Assembly (NCBI GenBank): GCA_027574665.1
Contig: CM050657.1
Span: 13,466,404-13,530,403 of the forward strand
Length of the DNA: 64,000 nt
Source: Rhynochetos jubatus
Lineage: Eukaryota > Chordata > Aves > Eurypygiformes > Rhynochetidae
Reading direction: 5' to 3'
Each line of letters opens with the position of its first letter. The first letter of the stretch is position 1. The notes below the pieces were generated by a model, which saw only the letters and a program-made list of their open reading frames with translations, was not told where the DNA came from and searched no databases. Made by a program: the position numbers and the translations under genes. Positions 34,316 to 47,100 of this stretch are shown piece by piece.

Positions 34316-36955
34316 CTAACCCTAAGCATAACCCTAATTGTTAGGGTGCGCGGTTTCCGGCCCCGGCCCCTCTGGGTTCTGGCTAATGAAGGTGGGGATG
34401 CAGCAATGTGGGTGCAGTGTTTTGCTCCTCTTGGCAGGCCTTTGCAATGCCAGCTAGCCCTGGAGCTGTGGGCTTTCTGGTTCTCCGGACGCTAACCCTA
34501 ACCCTAACCCTAATATTTGACGTGCGCGGTTTCCAGCCCCGCCCCCTCCGGATTCTGGCTAATAAAGGTGGGGAGGCAGCAATGTGGGTGCAGTGTTTTG
34601 CTCCTCTTGGCAGGCCTTTGCAATGCCAGCTAGCCCTGGAGCTGTGGGCTTTCTGGTTCTCCGGACGCTAACCCTAAGCGTAACGCTAATATTTGACGTG
34701 CGCGGTTTCCGTCCCCGGCCCCTGTGTGTTCTGGCTAGGAAAGTTGGGGAGGCAGCAATGTGGGTGTAGTGTTTTGCTGCTCTTGGCAGGCCTTTGCAAT
34801 GCCAGCTAGCCCTGGAGCTGTGGGCTTTCTGGTTCTCCGGACGCTAACCCTAAGCGTAACCCTAATTGTTAGGGTGCGCTGTTTCCGGCCCGGGCCCCTC
34901 TGGGTTCTGGCTAGGAAAGGTGGGGAGGCAGCAATGTGGGTGCAGTGTTTTGCTGCTCTTGGCAGGCCTTTGCAATGCCAGCTAGCCCTGGAGCTGTGGG
35001 CTTTCTGGTTCTCCGGACGCTAACCCTAAGCGTAACCCTAATTGTTAGGGTGCGCGGTTTCCGGCCCCGGCCCCTGTGGGTTCTGGCTAATAAAGGTGGG
35101 GAGGCAGCAATGTGGGTGCAGTGTTTTGCTCCTCTTGGCAGGCCTTTGCAATGCCAGCTAGCCCTGGAGCTGTGGGCTTTCTGGTTCTCCGGACGCTAAC
35201 CCTAAGCGTAACCCTAATTGTTAGGGTGCGCTGTTTCCGGCCCGCGCCCCTCTGGGTTCTGGCTAGGAAAGGTGGGGAGGCAGCAATGTGGGTGCAGTGT
35301 TTTGCTCCTCTTGGCAGGCCTTTGCAATGCCAGCTAGCCCTGGAGCTGTGGGCTTTCTGGTTCTCCGGACGCTAACCCTAAGCGTAACCCTAATATTTGA
35401 CGTGCGCGGTTTCCGTCCCCGGCCCCTGTGTGTTCTGGCTAGGAAAGTTGGGGAGGCAGCAATGTGGGTGCAGTGTTTTGCTCCTCTTGGCAGGCCTTTG
35501 CAATGCCAGCTAGCCCTGGAGCTGTGGGCTTTCTGGTTCTCCGGACGCTAACCCTAAGCGTAACCCTAATTGTTAGGGTGCGCCTTTTCCGTCCCTGGCC
35601 CCTCTGGGTTCTGGCTAATAAATGTGGGGAGGCAGCAATGTGGGTGCAGTGTTTTGCTCCTCTTGGCAGGCCTTTGCAATGCCAGCTAGCCCTGGAGCTG
35701 TGGGCTTTCTGGTTCTCCGGACGCTAACCCTAGGCGTAACCCTAATATTTGACGTGCGCGGTTTCCGTCCACGGCCCCTGTGGGTTCTGGCTAATAAAGG
35801 TGGGGAGGCAGCAATGTGGGTGCAGTGTTTTGCTCCTCTTGGCAGGCCTTTGCAATGCCAGCTAGCCCTGGAGCTGTGGGCTTTCTGGTTCTCCGGACGC
35901 TAACCCTAAGCGTAACCCTAATTGTTAGGGTGCGCTGTTTCCGCCCCGGGCCCCTCTGGGTTCTGGCTAGGGAAGGTGGGGAGGCAGCAATGTGGGTGCA
36001 GTGTTTTGCTGCTCTTGGCAGGCCTTTGCAATGCCAGCTAGCCCTGGAGCTGTGGGCTTTCTGGTTCTCCGGACGCTAACCCTAAGCGTAACCCTAATTG
36101 TTAGGGTGCGCGGTTTCCGTCCCCAGCCCCTCTGCGTTCTGGCTAGGGAAGGTGGGGAGGCAGCAATGTGGGTGCAGTGTTTTGCTCCTCTTGGCAGGCC
36201 TTTGCAATGCCAGCTAGCCCTGGAGCTGTGGGCTTTCTGGTTCTCCGGACGCTAACCCTAGGCGTAACCCTAATATTTGACGTGCGCGGTTTCCGGCCCC
36301 GGCCCCTGTGGGTTCTGGCTAATAAAGGTGGGGAGGCAGCAATGTGGGTGCAGTGTTTTGCTCCTCTTGGCAGGCCTTTGCAATGCCAGCTAGCCCTGGA
36401 GCTGTGGGCTTTCTGGTTCTCCGGACGCTAACCCTAGGCGTAACCCTAATATTTGACGTGCGCGGTGTCCGGCCCCGGCCCCTCTGGGTTCTGGCTAGGG
36501 AAGGTGGGGAGGCAGCAATGTGGGTGCAGTGTTTTGCTCCTCTTGGCAGGCCTTTGCAATGCCAGCTAGCCCTGGAGCTGTGGGCTTTCTGGTTCTCCGG
36601 ACGCTAACCCTAAGCGTAACCCTAATATTTAACGTGCGCGGTTTCCGGCCCCGGCCCCTGTGGGTTCTGTCTAGGAAAGGTGGGGAGGCAGCAATGTGGG
36701 TGCAGTGTTTTGCTGCTCTTGGCAGGCCTTTGCAATGCCAGCTAGCCCTGGAGCTGTGGGCTTTGTGGTTCTCCGGACGCTAACCCTAAGCGTAACCCTA
36801 ATTGTTAGGGTGCGCGGTTTCCGGCCCCGGCCCCTGTGGGTTCTGGCTAATACAGGTGGGGAGGCAGCAATGTGGGTGCAGTGTTTTGTTCCTCTTGGCA
36901 GGCCTTTGCAATGCCAGCTAGCCCTGGAGCTGTGGGCTTTCTGGTTCTCCGGACG

Positions 36956-37483
36956 CTAACCCTAACCCTAACCCTAATATTTGACGTGCGCGGTTTCCGG
37001 CCCCGGCCCCTCTGGGATTTGGCTAATAAAGCTGGGGAGGGAGCAATGTGGGTGCAGTGTTTTGCTCCTCTTGGCAGGCCTTTGCAATGCCAGCTAGCCC
37101 TGGAGCTGTGGGCTTTGTGGTTCTCCGGACGCTAACCCTAAGCGTAACCCTAATTGTTAGGGTGCGCGGTTTCCGCCTCCAGCCCCTCTGGGTTCTGGCT
37201 AGGGAAGGTGGGGAGGCAGCAATGTGGGTGCAGTGTTTTGCTCCTCTTGGCAGGCCTTTGCAATGCCAGCTAGCCCTGGAGCTGTGGGCTTTCTGGTTCT
37301 CCGGACGCTAACCCTAAGCGTAACCCTAATATTTGACGTGTGCGGTTTCCGGCCCCGGCCCCTGTGGGTTCTGGCTAATAAAGGTGGGGAGGCAGCAATG
37401 TGGGTGCAGTGTTTTGCTCCTCTTGGCAGGCCTTTGCAATGCCAGCTAGCCCTGGAGCTGTGGGCTTTCTGGTTCTCCGGACG
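36956..37483 (+). repeat. Three-monomer duplication, copy 1
   Basis: An intact-triplet monomer with GGGATTTGG and GGGGAGGGAGC is followed by one with CCGCCTCCAGCC and one with GACGTGTGCGG. The same trio is at 39942-40469, offset 2986 bp (17 monomers less one hexamer). Confidence 0.85.
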
Positions 37484-37835
37484 CTAACCCTAAGCGTAAC
37501 CCTAATATTTGACGTGCGCGGTTTCCAGCCCCGACCCCTCCGGATTCTGGCTAATGAAGGTGGGGATGCAGCAATGTGGGTGCAGTGTTTTGCTCCTCTT
37601 GGCAGGCCTTTGCAATGCCAGCTAGCCCTGGAGCTGTGGGCTTTCTGGTTCTCCGGACGCTAACCCTAAGCGTAACCCTAATTGTTAGGGTGCGCGTTTT
37701 CCGGGCCCGGCCCCTCTGGATTCTGGCTAATAAAGGTGGGGAGGCAGCAATGTGGGTGCAGTGTTTTGCTCCTCTTGGCAGGCCTTTGCAATGCCAGCTA
37801 GCCCTGGAGCTGTGGGCTTTCTGGTTCTCCGGACG

Positions 37836-38005
37836 CTAACCCTAACCCTAATATTTGACGTGCGCGGTTTCCGGCCCCGGCCCCTCCGGATTCTGGCTAA
37901 TAAAGGTGGGGAGGCAGCAATGTGGGTGCAGTGTTTTGCTCCTCTTGGCAGGCCTTTGCAATGCCAGCTAGCCCTGGAGCTGTGGGCTTTCTGGTTCTCC
38001 GGACG
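37836..38005 (+). repeat. 170-bp monomer
   Basis: Same two-hexamer block and same AGCATAA-bearing next monomer as 34146-34315, 3690 bp downstream. Confidence 0.93.
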
Positions 38006-39941
38006 CTAACCCTAAGCATAACCCTAATTGTTAGGGTGCGCGGTTTCCGGCCCCGGCCCCTCTGGTTTCTGGCTAATGAAGGTGGGGATGCAGCAATGTG
38101 GGTGCAGTGTTTTGCTCGTCTTGGCAGGCCTTTGCAATGCCAGCTAGCCCTGGAGCTGTGGGCTTTCTGGTTCTCCGGACGCTAACCCTAACCCTAACCC
38201 TAATATTTGACGTGCGCGGTTTCCGGCCCCGGCCCCTCTGGGTTCTGGCTAGGGAAGGTGGGGAGGCAGCAATGTGGGTGCAGTGTTTTGCTCCTCTTGG
38301 CAGGCCTTTGCAATGCCAGCTAGCCCTGGAGCTGTGGGCTTTCTGGTTCTCCGGACGCTAACCCTAAGCGTAACCCTAATATTTGACGTGCGCGGTTTCC
38401 GGCCCCGGCCCCTCTGGGTTCTGGCTAATAAAGCTGGGGAGGGAGCAATGTGGGTGCAGTGTTTTGCTCCTCTTGGCAGGCCTTTGCAATGCCAGCTAGC
38501 CCTGGAGCTGTGGGCTTTCTGGTTCTCCGGACGCTAACCCTAACCCTAACCCTAATATTTGAAGTGCGCGGTTTCCGGCCCCGGCCCCTCTGGGTTCTGG
38601 CCAATAAAGGTGGGGAGGCAGCAATGTGGGTGCAGTGTTTTGCTCCTCTTGGCAGGCCTTTGCAATGCCAGCTAGCCCTGGAGCTGTGGGCTTTCTGGTT
38701 CTCCGGACGCTAACCCTAAGCGTAACCCTAATTGTTAGGGTGCGCATTTTCCGGTCCCGGCCCGTCTGGGTTCTGGCTAATAAAGGTGGGGAGGCAGCAA
38801 TGTGGGTGCAGTGTTTTGCTCCTCTTGGCAGGCCTTTGCAATGCCAGCTAGCCCTGGAGCTGTGGGCTTTCTGGTTCTCCGGACGCTAACCCTAAGCTTA
38901 ACCCTAATTGTTAGCGTCCGCGGTTTCCGGCCCCGGCCCCTCTGGGTTCTGGCTAATACAGGTGGGGAGGCAGCAATGTGGGTGCAGTGTTTTGCTCCTC
39001 TTGGCAGGCCTTTGCAATGCCAGCTAGCCCTGGAGCTGTGGGCTTTCTGGTTCTCCGGACGCTAACCCTAAGCGTAACCCTAATATTTGACGTGCGCGGT
39101 TTCCGTCCCTGGCCCCTGTGTGTTCTGGCTAGGAAAGTTGGGGAGGCAGCAATGTGGGTGCAGTGTTTTGCTGCTCTTGGCAGGCCTTTGCAATGCCAGC
39201 TAGCCCTGGAGCTGTGGGCTTTCTGGTTCTCCGGACGCTAACCCTAAGCGTAACCCTAATTGTTAGGGTGCGCTGTTTCCGGCCCGGGCCCCTCTGGGTT
39301 CTGGCTAGGGAAGGTGGGGAGGCAGCAATGTGGGTGCAGTGTTTTGCTGCTCTTGGCAGGCCTTTGCAATGCCAGCTAGCCCTGGAGCTGTGGGCTTTCT
39401 GGTTCTCCGGACGCTAACCCTAAGCGTAACCCTAATTGTTAGGGTGCGCTGTTTCCGGCCCGGGCCCCTCTGGGTTCTGGCTAGGAAAGGTGGGGAGGCA
39501 GCAATGTGGGTGCAGTGTTTTGCTGCTCTTGGCAGGCCTTTGCAATGCCAGCTAGCCCTGGAGCTGTGGGCTTTCTGGTTCTCCGGACGCTAACCCTAAG
39601 CGTAACCCTAATTGTTAGCGTGCGCGGTTTCCGTCCCCAGCCCCTCTGCGTTCTGGCTAGGGAAGGTGGGGAGGCAGCAATGTGGGTGCAGTGTTTTGCT
39701 CCTCTTGGCAGGCCTTTGCAATGCCAGCTAGCCCTGGAGCTGTGGGCTTTCTGGTTCTCCGGACGCTAACCCTAGGCGTAACCCTAATATTTGACGTGCG
39801 CGGTTTCCGGCCCCGGCCCCTGTGGGTTCTGGCTAGGGAAGGTGGGGAGGCAGCAATGTGGGTGCAGTGTTTTGCTCCTCTTGGCAGGCCTTTGCAATGC
39901 CAGCTAGCCCTGGAGCTGTGGGCTTTCTGGTTCTCCGGACG

Positions 39942-40469
39942 CTAACCCTAACCCTAACCCTAATATTTGACGTGCGCGGTTTCCGGCCCCAGCCCCTCTG
40001 GGATTTGGCTAATAAAGCTGGGGAGGGAGCAATGTGGGTGCAGTGTTTTGCTCCTCTTGGCAGGCCTTTGCAATGCCAGCTAGCCCTGGAGCTGTGGGCT
40101 TTGTGGTTCTCCGGACGCTAACCCTAAGCGTAACCCTAATTGTTAGGGTGCGCGGTTTCCGCCTCCAGCCCCTCTGGGTTCTGGCTAGGGAAGGTGGGGA
40201 GGCAGCAATGTGGGTGCAGTGTTTTGCTCCTCTTGGCAGGCCTTTGCAATGCCAGCTAGCCCTGGAGCTGTGGGCTTTCTGGTTCTCCGGATGCTAACCC
40301 TAAGCGTAACCCTAATATTTGACGTGTGCGGTTTCCGGCCCCGGCCCCTCTGGGTTCTGGCTAATAAAGGTGGGGAGGCAGCAATGTGGGTGCAGTGTTT
40401 TGCTCCTCTTGGCAGGCCTTTGCAATGCCAGCTAGCCCTGGAGCTGTGGGCTTTCTGGTTCTCCGGACG
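39942..40469 (+). repeat. Three-monomer duplication, copy 2
   Basis: Same marker trio as 36956-37483, with scattered single-base differences (CCCCAGCCCC for CCCCGGCCCC, GGATGCTAA for GGACGCTAA, CCCCTCTGGG for CCCCTGTGGG). Confidence 0.85.
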
Positions 40470-40645
40470 CTAACCCTAAGCGTAACCCTAATTGTTAGGG
40501 TGCGCGGTTTCCGGCCCCGGCCCCTGTGGGTTCTGGCTAGGGAAGGTGGGGAGGCAGCAATGTGGGTGCAGTGTTTTGCTCCTCTTGGCAGGCCTTTGCA
40601 ATGCCAGCTAGCCCTGGAGCTGTGGGCTTTCTGGTTCTCCGGACG

Positions 40646-40815
40646 CTAACCCTAACCCTAATATTTGACGTGCGCGGTTTCCGGCCCCGGCCCCTCCGGA
40701 TTCTGGCTAATAAAGGTGGGGAGGCAGCAATGTGGGTGCAGTGTTTTGCTCCTCTTGGCAGGCCTTTGCAATGCCAGCTAGCCCTGGAGCTGTGGGCTTT
40801 CTGGTTCTCCGGACG
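40646..40815 (+). repeat. 170-bp monomer
   Basis: Two-hexamer telomere block. First unit of a four-monomer, 698-bp repeat (40646-41343) whose next start is at 41344. Confidence 0.93.
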
Positions 40816-41343
40816 CTAACCCTAAGCATAACCCTAATTGTTAGGGTGCGCGGTTTCCGGCCCCGGCCCCTCTGGGTCCTGGCTAATGAAGGTGGGGATG
40901 CAGCAATGTGGGTGCAGTGTTTTGCTCCTCTTGGCAGGCCTTTGCAATGCCAGCTAGCCCTGGAGCTGTGGGCTTTCTGGTTCTCCGGACGCTAACCCTA
41001 ACCCTAACCCTAATATTTGACGTGCGCGGTTTCCGGCCCCGGCCCCTCTGGATTCTGGCTAATGAAGGTGGGGATGCAGCAATGTGGGTGCAGTGTTTTG
41101 CTCCTCTTGGCAGGCCTTTGCAATGCCAGCTAGCCCTGGAGCTGTGGGCTTTCTGGTTCTCCGGACGCTAACCCTAAGCGTAACCCTAATTGTTAGGGTG
41201 CGCGTTTTCCGGCCCCGGCCCCTCTGGATTCTGGCTAATAAAGGTGGGGAGGCAGCAATGTGGGTGCAGTGTTTTGCTCCTCTTGGCAGGCCTTTGCAAT
41301 GCCAGCTAGCCCTGGAGCTGTGGGCTTTCTGGTTCTCCGGACG

Positions 41344-41513
41344 CTAACCCTAACCCTAATATTTGACGTGCGCGGTTTCCGGCCCCGGCCCCTCCGGATT
41401 CTGGCTAATAAAGGTGGGGAGGCAGCAATGTGGGTGCAGTGTTTTGCTCCTCTTGGCAGGCCTTTGCAATGCCAGCTAGCCCTGGAGCTGTGGGCTTTCT
41501 GGTTCTCCGGACG
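41344..41513 (+). repeat. 170-bp monomer
   Basis: Two-hexamer telomere block, 698 bp after the previous one, followed by an AGCATAA monomer. Confidence 0.93.
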
Positions 41514-42921
41514 CTAACCCTAAGCATAACCCTAATTGTTAGGGTGCGCGGTTTCCGCCCACGGCCCCTGTGGGTTCTGGCTAATAAAGGTGGGGAGGCA
41601 GCAATGTGGGTGCAGTGTTTTGCTGCTCTTGGCAGGCCTTTGCAATGCCAGCTAGCCCTGGAGCTGTGGGCTTTCTGGTTCTCCGGACGCTAACCCTAAG
41701 CGTAACCCTAATTGTTAGCGTGCGCGGTTTCCGTCCCCAGCCCCTCTGCGTTCTGGCTAGGGAAGGTGGGGAGGCAGCAATGTGGGTGCAGTGTTTTGCT
41801 CCTCTTGGCAGGCCTTTGCAATGCCAGCTAGCCCTGGAGCTGTGGGCTTTCTGGTTCTCCGGACGCTAACCCTAGGCGTAACCCTAATATTTGACGTGCG
41901 CGGTTTCCGGCCCCGGCCCCTGTGGGTTCTGGCTAATAAAGCTGGGGAGGCAGCAATGTGGGTGCAGTGTTTTGCTCCTCTTGGCAGGCCTTTGCAATGC
42001 CAGCTAGCCCTGGAGCTGTGGGCTTTCTGGTTCTCCGGACGCTAACCCTAGGCGTAACCCTAATATTTGACGTGCGCGGTTTCCGTCCACGGCCCCTCTG
42101 GGTTCTGGCTAATAAAGGTGGGGAGGCAGCAATGTGGGTGCAGTGTTTTGCTCCTCTTGGCAGGCCTTTGCAATGCCAGCTAGCCCTGGAGCTGTGGGCT
42201 TTCTGGTTCTCCGGACGCTAACCCTAAGCGTAACCCTAATTGTTAGGGTGCGCGGTTTCCGGCCCCGGCCCCTGTGGGTTCTGGCTAGGGAAGGTGGGGA
42301 GGCAGCAATGTGGGTGCAGTGTTTTGTTCCTCTTGGCAGGCCTTTGCAATGCCAGCTAGCCCTGGAGCTGTGGGCTTTCTGGTTCTCCGGACGCTAACCC
42401 TAACCCTAACCCTAATATTTGACGTGTGCGGTTTCCGGCCCCGGCCCCTCTGGGTTCTGGCTAATAAAGGTGGGGAGGCAGCAATGTGGGTGCAGTGTTT
42501 TGCTCCTCTTGGCAGGCCTTTGCAATGCCAGCTAGCCCTGGAGCTGTGGGCTTTCTGGTTCTCCGGACGCTAACCCTAAGCGTAACCCTAATATTTGACG
42601 TGCGCGGTTTCCAGCCCCGACCCCTCCGGATTCTGGCTAATAAAGGTGGGGAGGCAGCAATGTGGGTGCAGTGTTTTGCTCCTCTTGGCAGGCCTTTGCA
42701 ATGCCAGCTAGCCCTGGAGCTGTGGGCTTTCTGGTTCTCCGGACGCTAACCCTAAGCGTAACCCTAATTGTTAGGGTGCGCGGTTTCCGGCCCCGGCCCC
42801 TGTGGGTTCTGGCTAGGGAAGGTGGGGAGGCAGCAATGTGGGTGCAGTGTTTTGCTCCTCTTGGCAGGCCTTTGCAATGCCAGCTAGCCCTGGAGCTGTG
42901 GGCTTTCTGGTTCTCCGGACG

Positions 42922-43091
42922 CTAACCCTAACCCTAATATCTGACGTGCGCGGTTTCCGGCCCCGGCCCCTCCGGATTCTGGCTAATAAAGGTGGGGAGG
43001 CAGCAATGTGGGTGCAGTGTTTTGCTCCTCTTGGCAGGCCTTTGCAATGCCAGCTAGCCCTGGAGCTGTGGGCTTTCTGGTTCTCCGGACG
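42922..43091 (+). repeat. 170-bp monomer
   Basis: Two-hexamer block followed by ATATCTGACG, a private T-to-C change. It is the duplicate of 40646-40815 at offset 2276 bp. Confidence 0.93.
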
Positions 43092-43619
43092 CTAACCCTA
43101 AGCATAACCCTAATTGTTAGGGTGCGCGGTTTCCGGCCCCGGCCCCTCTGGGTCCTGGCTAATGAAGGTGGGGATGCAGCAATGTGGGTGCAGTGTTTTG
43201 CTCCTCTTGGCAGGCCTTTGCAATGCCAGCTAGCCCTGGAGCTGTGGGCTTTCTGGTTCTCCGGACGCTAACCCTAACCCTAACCCTAATATTTGACGTG
43301 CGCGGTTTCCGGCCCCGGCCCCTCTGGATTCTGGCTAATGAAGGTGGGGATGCAGCAATGTGGGTGCAGTGTTTTGCTCCTCTTGGCAGGCCTTTGCAAT
43401 GCCAGCTAGCCCTGGAGCTGTGGGCTTTCTGGTTCTCCGGACGCTAACCCTAAGCGTAACCCTAATTGTTAGGGTGCGCGTTTTCCGGCCCCGGCCCCTC
43501 TGGATTCTGGCTAATAAAGGTGGGGAGGCAGCAATGTGGGTGCAGTGTTTTGCTCCTCTTGGCAGGCCTTTGCAATGCCAGCTAGCCCTGGAGCTGTGGG
43601 CTTTCTGGTTCTCCGGACG

Positions 43620-43789
43620 CTAACCCTAACCCTAATATTTGACGTGCGCGGTTTCCGGCCCCGGCCCCTCCGGATTCTGGCTAATAAAGGTGGGGAGGCA
43701 GCAATGTGGGTGCAGTGTTTTGCTCCTCTTGGCAGGCCTTTGCAATGCCAGCTAGCCCTGGAGCTGTGGGCTTTCTGGTTCTCCGGACG
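43620..43789 (+). repeat. 170-bp monomer
   Basis: Two-hexamer telomere block. Duplicate of 41344-41513 at offset 2276 bp, and 698 bp after 42922. Confidence 0.93.
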
Positions 43790-43965
43790 CTAACCCTAAG
43801 CATAACCCTAATTGTTAGGGTGCGCGGTTTCCGCCCCCGGCCCCTGTGGGTTCTGGCTAATAAAGGTGGGGAGGCAGCAATGTGGGTGCAGTGTTTTGCT
43901 CCTCTTGGCAGGCCTTTGCAATGCCAGCTAGCCCTGGAGCTGTGGGCTTTCTGGTTCTCCGGACG

Positions 43966-44135
43966 CTAACCCTAACCCTAATATTTGACGTGCGCGGTTT
44001 CCGGCCCCGGCCCCTCCGGATTCTGGCTAATAAAGGTGGGGAGGCAGCAATGTGGGTGCAGTGTTTTGCTCCTCTTGGCAGGCCTTTGCAATGCCAGCTA
44101 GCCCTGGAGCTGTGGGCTTTCTGGTTCTCCGGACG
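43966..44135 (+). repeat. 170-bp monomer
   Basis: Two-hexamer telomere block, only 346 bp after the previous one. It is the one 170-bp monomer whose follower has AGCGTAA and not AGCATAA, so it was probably placed by a later exchange. Confidence 0.93.
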
Positions 44136-47100
44136 CTAACCCTAAGCGTAACCCTAATTGTTAGGGTGCGCGTTTTCCGGCCCCGGCCCCTCTGGATTCT
44201 GGCTAATAAAGGTGGGGAGGCAGCAATGTGGGTGCAGTGTTTTGCTCCTCTTGGCAGGCCTTTGCAATGCCAGCTAGCCCTGGAGCTGTGGGCTTTCTGG
44301 TTCTCCGGACGCTAACCCTAAGCGTAACCCTAAAATGTGACGTGCGCGGTTTCCGGCCTCGGCCCGTGTGGGTTCTGGCTAGGGAAGGTGGGGAGGCAGC
44401 AATGTGGGTGCAGTGTTTTGCTCCTCTTGGCAGGCCTTTGCAATGCCAGCTAGCCCTGGAGCTGTGGGCTTTCTGGTTCTCCGGACGCTAACCCTAAGCG
44501 TAACCCTAATTGTTAGGGTGCGCATTTTCCGGTCCCGGCCCGTCTGGGTTCTGGCTAATAAAGGTGGGGAGGCAGCAATGTGGGTGCAGTGTTTTGCTCC
44601 TCTTGGCAGGCCTTTGCAATGCCAGCTAGCCCTGGAGCTGTGGGCTTTCTGGTTCTCCGGACGCTAACCCTAAGCGTAACCCTAATTGTTCGGGTGCGCG
44701 GTTTCCGGCCCCGGCCCCTCTGGGTTCTGGCTAATACAGGTGGGGAGGCAGCAATGTGGGTGCAGTGTTTTGCTCCTCTTGGCAGGCCTTTGCAATGCCA
44801 GCTAGCCCTGGAGCTGTGGGCTTTCTGGTTCTCCGGACGCTAACCCTAACCCTAACCCTAATATTTGAAGTGCGCGGTTTCCGGCCCCGGCCCCTCTGGG
44901 TTCTGGCCAATAAATGTGGGGAGGCAGCAATGTGGGTGCAGTGTTTTGCTCCTCTTGGCAGGCCTTTGCAATGCCAGCTAGCCCTGGAGCTGTGGGCTTT
45001 CTGGTTCTCCGGACGCTAACCCTAAGCGTAACCTTAATTGTTCGGGTGCGCGGTTTCCGGCCCCGGCCCCTCTGGGTTCTGGCTAGGGAAGGTGGGGAGG
45101 CAGCAATGTGGGTGCAGTGTTTTGCTCCTCTTGGCAGGCCTTTGCAATGCCAGCTAGCCCTGGAGCTGTGGGCTTTCTGGTTCTCCGGACGCTAACCCTA
45201 ACCCTAACCCTAATATTTGACGTGCGCGGTTTCCGGCCCCGGCCCCTCTGGGTTCTGGCTAATAAAGCTGGGGAGGGAGCAATGTGGGTGCAGTGTTTTG
45301 CTCCTCTTGGCAGGCCTTTGCAATGCCAGCTAGCCCTGGAGCTGTGGGCTTTCTGGTTCTCCGGACGCTAACCCTAACCCTAACCCTAATATTTGAAGTG
45401 CGCGGTTTCCGGCCCCGGCCCCTCTGGGTTCTGGCCAATAAATGTGGGGAGGCAGCAATGTGGGTGCAGTGTTTTGCTCCTCTTGGCAGGCCTTTGCAAT
45501 GCCAGCTAGCCCTGGAGCTGTGGGCTTTGTGGTTCTCCGGACGCTAACCCTAAGCGTAAACCTAATTGTTAGGGTGCGCGGTTTCCGGCCCCGGCCCCTC
45601 TGGGTTCTGGCTAATACAGGTGGGGAGGCAGCAATGTGGGTGCAGTGTTTTGCTCCTCTTGGCAGGCCTTTGCAATGCCAGCTAGCCCTGGAGCTGTGGG
45701 CTTTCTGGTTCTCCGGACGCTAACCCTAAGCGTAACCCTAATTGTTCGGGTGCGCGGTTTCTGACCCCGGCCCCTCTGGGTTCTGGCTAATACAGGTGGG
45801 GAGGCAGCAATGTGGGTGCAGTGTTTTGCTCCTCTTGGCAGGCCTTTGCAATGCCAGCTAGCCCTGGAGCTGTGGGCTTTCTGGTTCTCCGGACGCTAAC
45901 CCTAAGCGTAACCCTAATTGTTAGGGTGCTCGGTTTCCGGCCCCGGCCCCTGTGGGTTCTGGCTAGGGAAGGTGGGGAGGCAGCAATGTGGGTGCAGTGT
46001 TTTGCTCCTCTTGGCAGGCCTTTGCAATGCCAGCTAGCCCTGGAGCTGTGGGCTTTCTGGTTCTCCGGACGCTAACCCTAAGCGTAACCCTAATTGTTCG
46101 GGTGCGCATTTTCCGGTCCCGGCCCGTCTGGGTTCTGGCTAATAAAGGTGGGGAGGCAGCAATGTGGGTGCAGTGTTTTGCTCCTCTTGGCAGGCCTTTG
46201 CAATGCCAGCTAGCCCTGGAGCTGTGGGCTTTCTGGTTCTCCGGACGCTAACCCTAAGCTTAACCCTAATTGTTAGGGTGCCCGGTTTCCGGCCCCGGCC
46301 CCTCTGGGTTCTGGCTAATACAGGTGGGGAGGCAGCAATGTGGGTGCAGTGTTTTGCTCCTCTTGGCAGGCCTTTGCAATGCCAGCTAGCCCTGGAGCTG
46401 TGGGCTTTCTGGTTCTCCGGACGCTAACCCTAAGCGTAACCCTAATATTTGATGTGCGCGGTTTCCGGCCCCGGCCCCTCTGGATTCTGGCTAATACAGG
46501 TGGGGAGGCAGCAATGTGGGTGCAGTGTTTTGCTCCTCTTGGCAGGCCTTTGCAATGCCAGCTAGCCCTGGAGCTGTGGGCTTTCTGGTTCTCCGGACGC
46601 TAACCCTAACCCTAACCCTAATATTTGACGTGCGCGGTTTCCAGCCCCGGCCCCTCCAGATTCTGGCTAATAAAGGTGGGGAGGCAGCAATGTGGGTGCA
46701 GTGTTTTGCTCCTCTTGGCAGGCCTTTGCAATGCCAGCTAGCCCTGGAGCTGTGGGCTTTCTGGTTCTCCGGACGCTAACCCTAAGCGTAACCCTAATTG
46801 TTAGGGTGCGCGGTTTCCGGCCCCGGCCCCTGTGGGTTCTGGCTAGGGAAGGTGGGGAGGCAGCAATGTGGGTGCAGTGTTTTGCTCCTCTTGGCAGGCC
46901 TTTGCAATGCCAGCTAGCCCTGGAGCTGTGGGCTTTCTGGTTCTCCGGACGCTAACCCTAAGCGTAACCCTAATTGTTCGGGTGCGCGGTTTCCGGCCCC
47001 GGCCCCTCTGGGTTCTGGCTAGGGAAGGTGGGGAGGCAGCAATGTGGGTGCAGTGTTTTGCTGCTCTTGGCAGGCCTTTGCAATGCCAGCTAGCCCTGGA

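Larger units (their letters stand above)
40470..41689 (+). repeat. Segmental duplication D, copy 1 (seven monomers, 1220 bp)
   Basis: Five 176-bp and two 170-bp monomers recur in order at 42746-43965, offset 2276 bp, including a private GGGTCCTGG change near 40872. The last monomer differs by CCGCCCACGG versus CCGCCCCCGG and by the offset-112 base. Confidence 0.88.
42746..43965 (+). repeat. Segmental duplication D, copy 2 (1220 bp)
   Basis: This matches 40470-41689 in order and length, including both 170-bp monomers, the intact triplet (43268 against 40992) and the GGGTCCTGG change. Confidence 0.88.
32386..44311 (+). repeat. Subarray III: intact-triplet-rich region with 170-bp monomers
   Basis: This region opens with an intact telomere triplet at 32386. 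It is marked by CCTCCGGATTCTGG and CTCTGGATTCTGG monomers, CTAATGAAGG, TGCGCTGTTTCCGG, and all seven 170-bp monomers. Several local duplications are present: 34146-34667 with 37836-38357, 36956-37483 with 39942-40469, and 40470-41689 with 42746-43965. The limits are approximate. Confidence 0.72.
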
